Positions 5,460 through 5,835 of a stretch of DNA of 5,835 bases are shown here, one piece after another (position 1 is the first letter of the stretch; each line of letters starts with the position of its first letter). The notes beneath the pieces were generated by a model, which was not told the origin of the DNA, did not search any database, and saw only the letters and a list, made by a program, of their open reading frames with translations. Origin of the DNA: Lachnospiraceae bacterium (lineage in GTDB: Bacteria; Bacillota; Clostridia; Lachnospirales; Lachnospiraceae); contig JAHZHB010000099.1 of the NCBI GenBank assembly GCA_019420465.1, forward strand, positions 1 to 5,835. The letters run 5' to 3'. Both the position numbers and the translations under genes were made by a program.

Positions 5460-5835
5460 TTAGACATCTCCGGAGGTTAATTCTTCGAGCATTTCTCTGG
5501 CAGAGTTAAAGGAAAAACCACGTCCGACCAGAAAGCGCAAAAGCTTCTGCCGGTCCTTTTCCTGGGTCAGGTCAAGAGATCGGGCTTTTTTCTGTGCATA
5601 GTAGCGAAGGGTATCCGTTTCATCCTCCATCTGGGCCTCATCTCTGGCCTGTGCAAACAGCTCGTCCGAAATCCCCTTCTGGCGCAGCTCCATCTGCATT
5701 TTGCGGATGCTCTTTCTGTCGCTGTATGTCTCAAGATACCGCCTGGCATAGGACAAGTCATCCACGTAATGATATGAAGAAACATAGTCGAGTGCAGCCC
5801 TGGCACTGTTTTCGGTGTAGCCGGCCTTTGTAAGC
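5460..5835 (-). CDS. recX: Regulatory protein RecX, C-terminal part (partial at right edge)
   Basis: RecX binds RecA filaments and modulates their activity in recombination and the SOS response. The frame is open from the right edge (first whole codon at 5834) to the TAA at 5460-5462, giving 124 residues; the family is usually about 150-270 long, so the N-terminus lies outside. The diagnostic RecX stretch is visible: YVDDLSYARRYLETY, followed by RKMQMELRQKGIS and the late segment LVGRGFSFNSAREML. These are the repeated three-helix units of the family. A GTG at 5765 is inside the conserved domain and is not the start, since the frame upstream of it continues with good RecX-like sequence. No terminator is visible between its stop and the rny promoter 17 nt away. 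recA often lies upstream of recX in this group, but that is outside the window. Confidence 0.92.
   Translation of the reverse strand, partial: LTKAGYTENSARAALDYVSSYHYVDDLSYARRYLETYSDRKSIRKMQMELRQKGISDELFAQARDEAQMEDETDTLRYYAQKKARSLDLTQEKDRQKLLRFLVGRGFSFNSAREMLEELTSGDV

Noticed and set aside
4985..5509. Plus-strand open frame of 174 codons
   Set aside because: It is antisense to the coiled-coil and anchor part of rny; the low-complexity Ser/Ala-rich translation reflects the complement of Lys/Glu codons.
5460..5765. recX taken as a complete short gene from a GTG at 5765
   Set aside because: The frame stays open to the right edge with RecX-like sequence upstream, so this is the C-terminal part of a longer gene.

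Overview
This window looks like ordinary chromosomal core DNA from a Gram-positive, endospore-lineage Firmicute, most likely a gut-type Clostridium relative (Lachnospiraceae-like). The evidence is the gene set and its order: recX followed by rny, a SpoIIM-type membrane protein next to xerD as in Bacillus and Clostridium, a stand-alone class I cysteine desulfurase, and a NAD-type gap gene. Strong purine-rich Shine-Dalgarno sites, GTG starts and short sigma-A promoters fit the same group. The genus is inference.

Every gene lies on the minus strand, so transcription runs from right to left. From the right edge: the C-terminal part of recX (5460-5835, cut by the edge); an AT-rich gap with a near-consensus promoter and a perfect ribosome binding site; rny, encoding ribonuclease Y (3802-5367), closed by a perfect 14-bp terminator hairpin; a small five-helix membrane protein that I read as SpoIIM-like (3114-3695); a purine-rich spacer; xerD (2037-2915), closed by a second clear terminator; nifS/iscS (785-1933); a spacer with an inverted repeat and a good promoter; and the first 203 codons of gap (1-609), cut by the left edge.

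The genes do not form a single pathway. The two strong terminators and two good promoters split the window into at least four transcription units: (recX), rny, spoIIM/xerD and nifS, then gap. recX (RecA control) and xerD (chromosome dimer resolution) serve DNA maintenance. rny initiates mRNA decay at the membrane. The SpoIIM-like protein would serve engulfment if the organism sporulates. nifS supplies sulfur for Fe-S clusters and tRNA thiolation. gap is central glycolysis.

I found no mobile element, CRISPR array, RNA gene, toxin-antitoxin pair or evidence of a new system. The points most worth checking are the XerD protein lacking the usual catalytic beta-hairpin lysine, a candidate sigma-E-like promoter before the SpoIIM-like gene, a hairpin that would hide the rny ribosome binding site, and a hairpin at the predicted 5' end of the gap mRNA.
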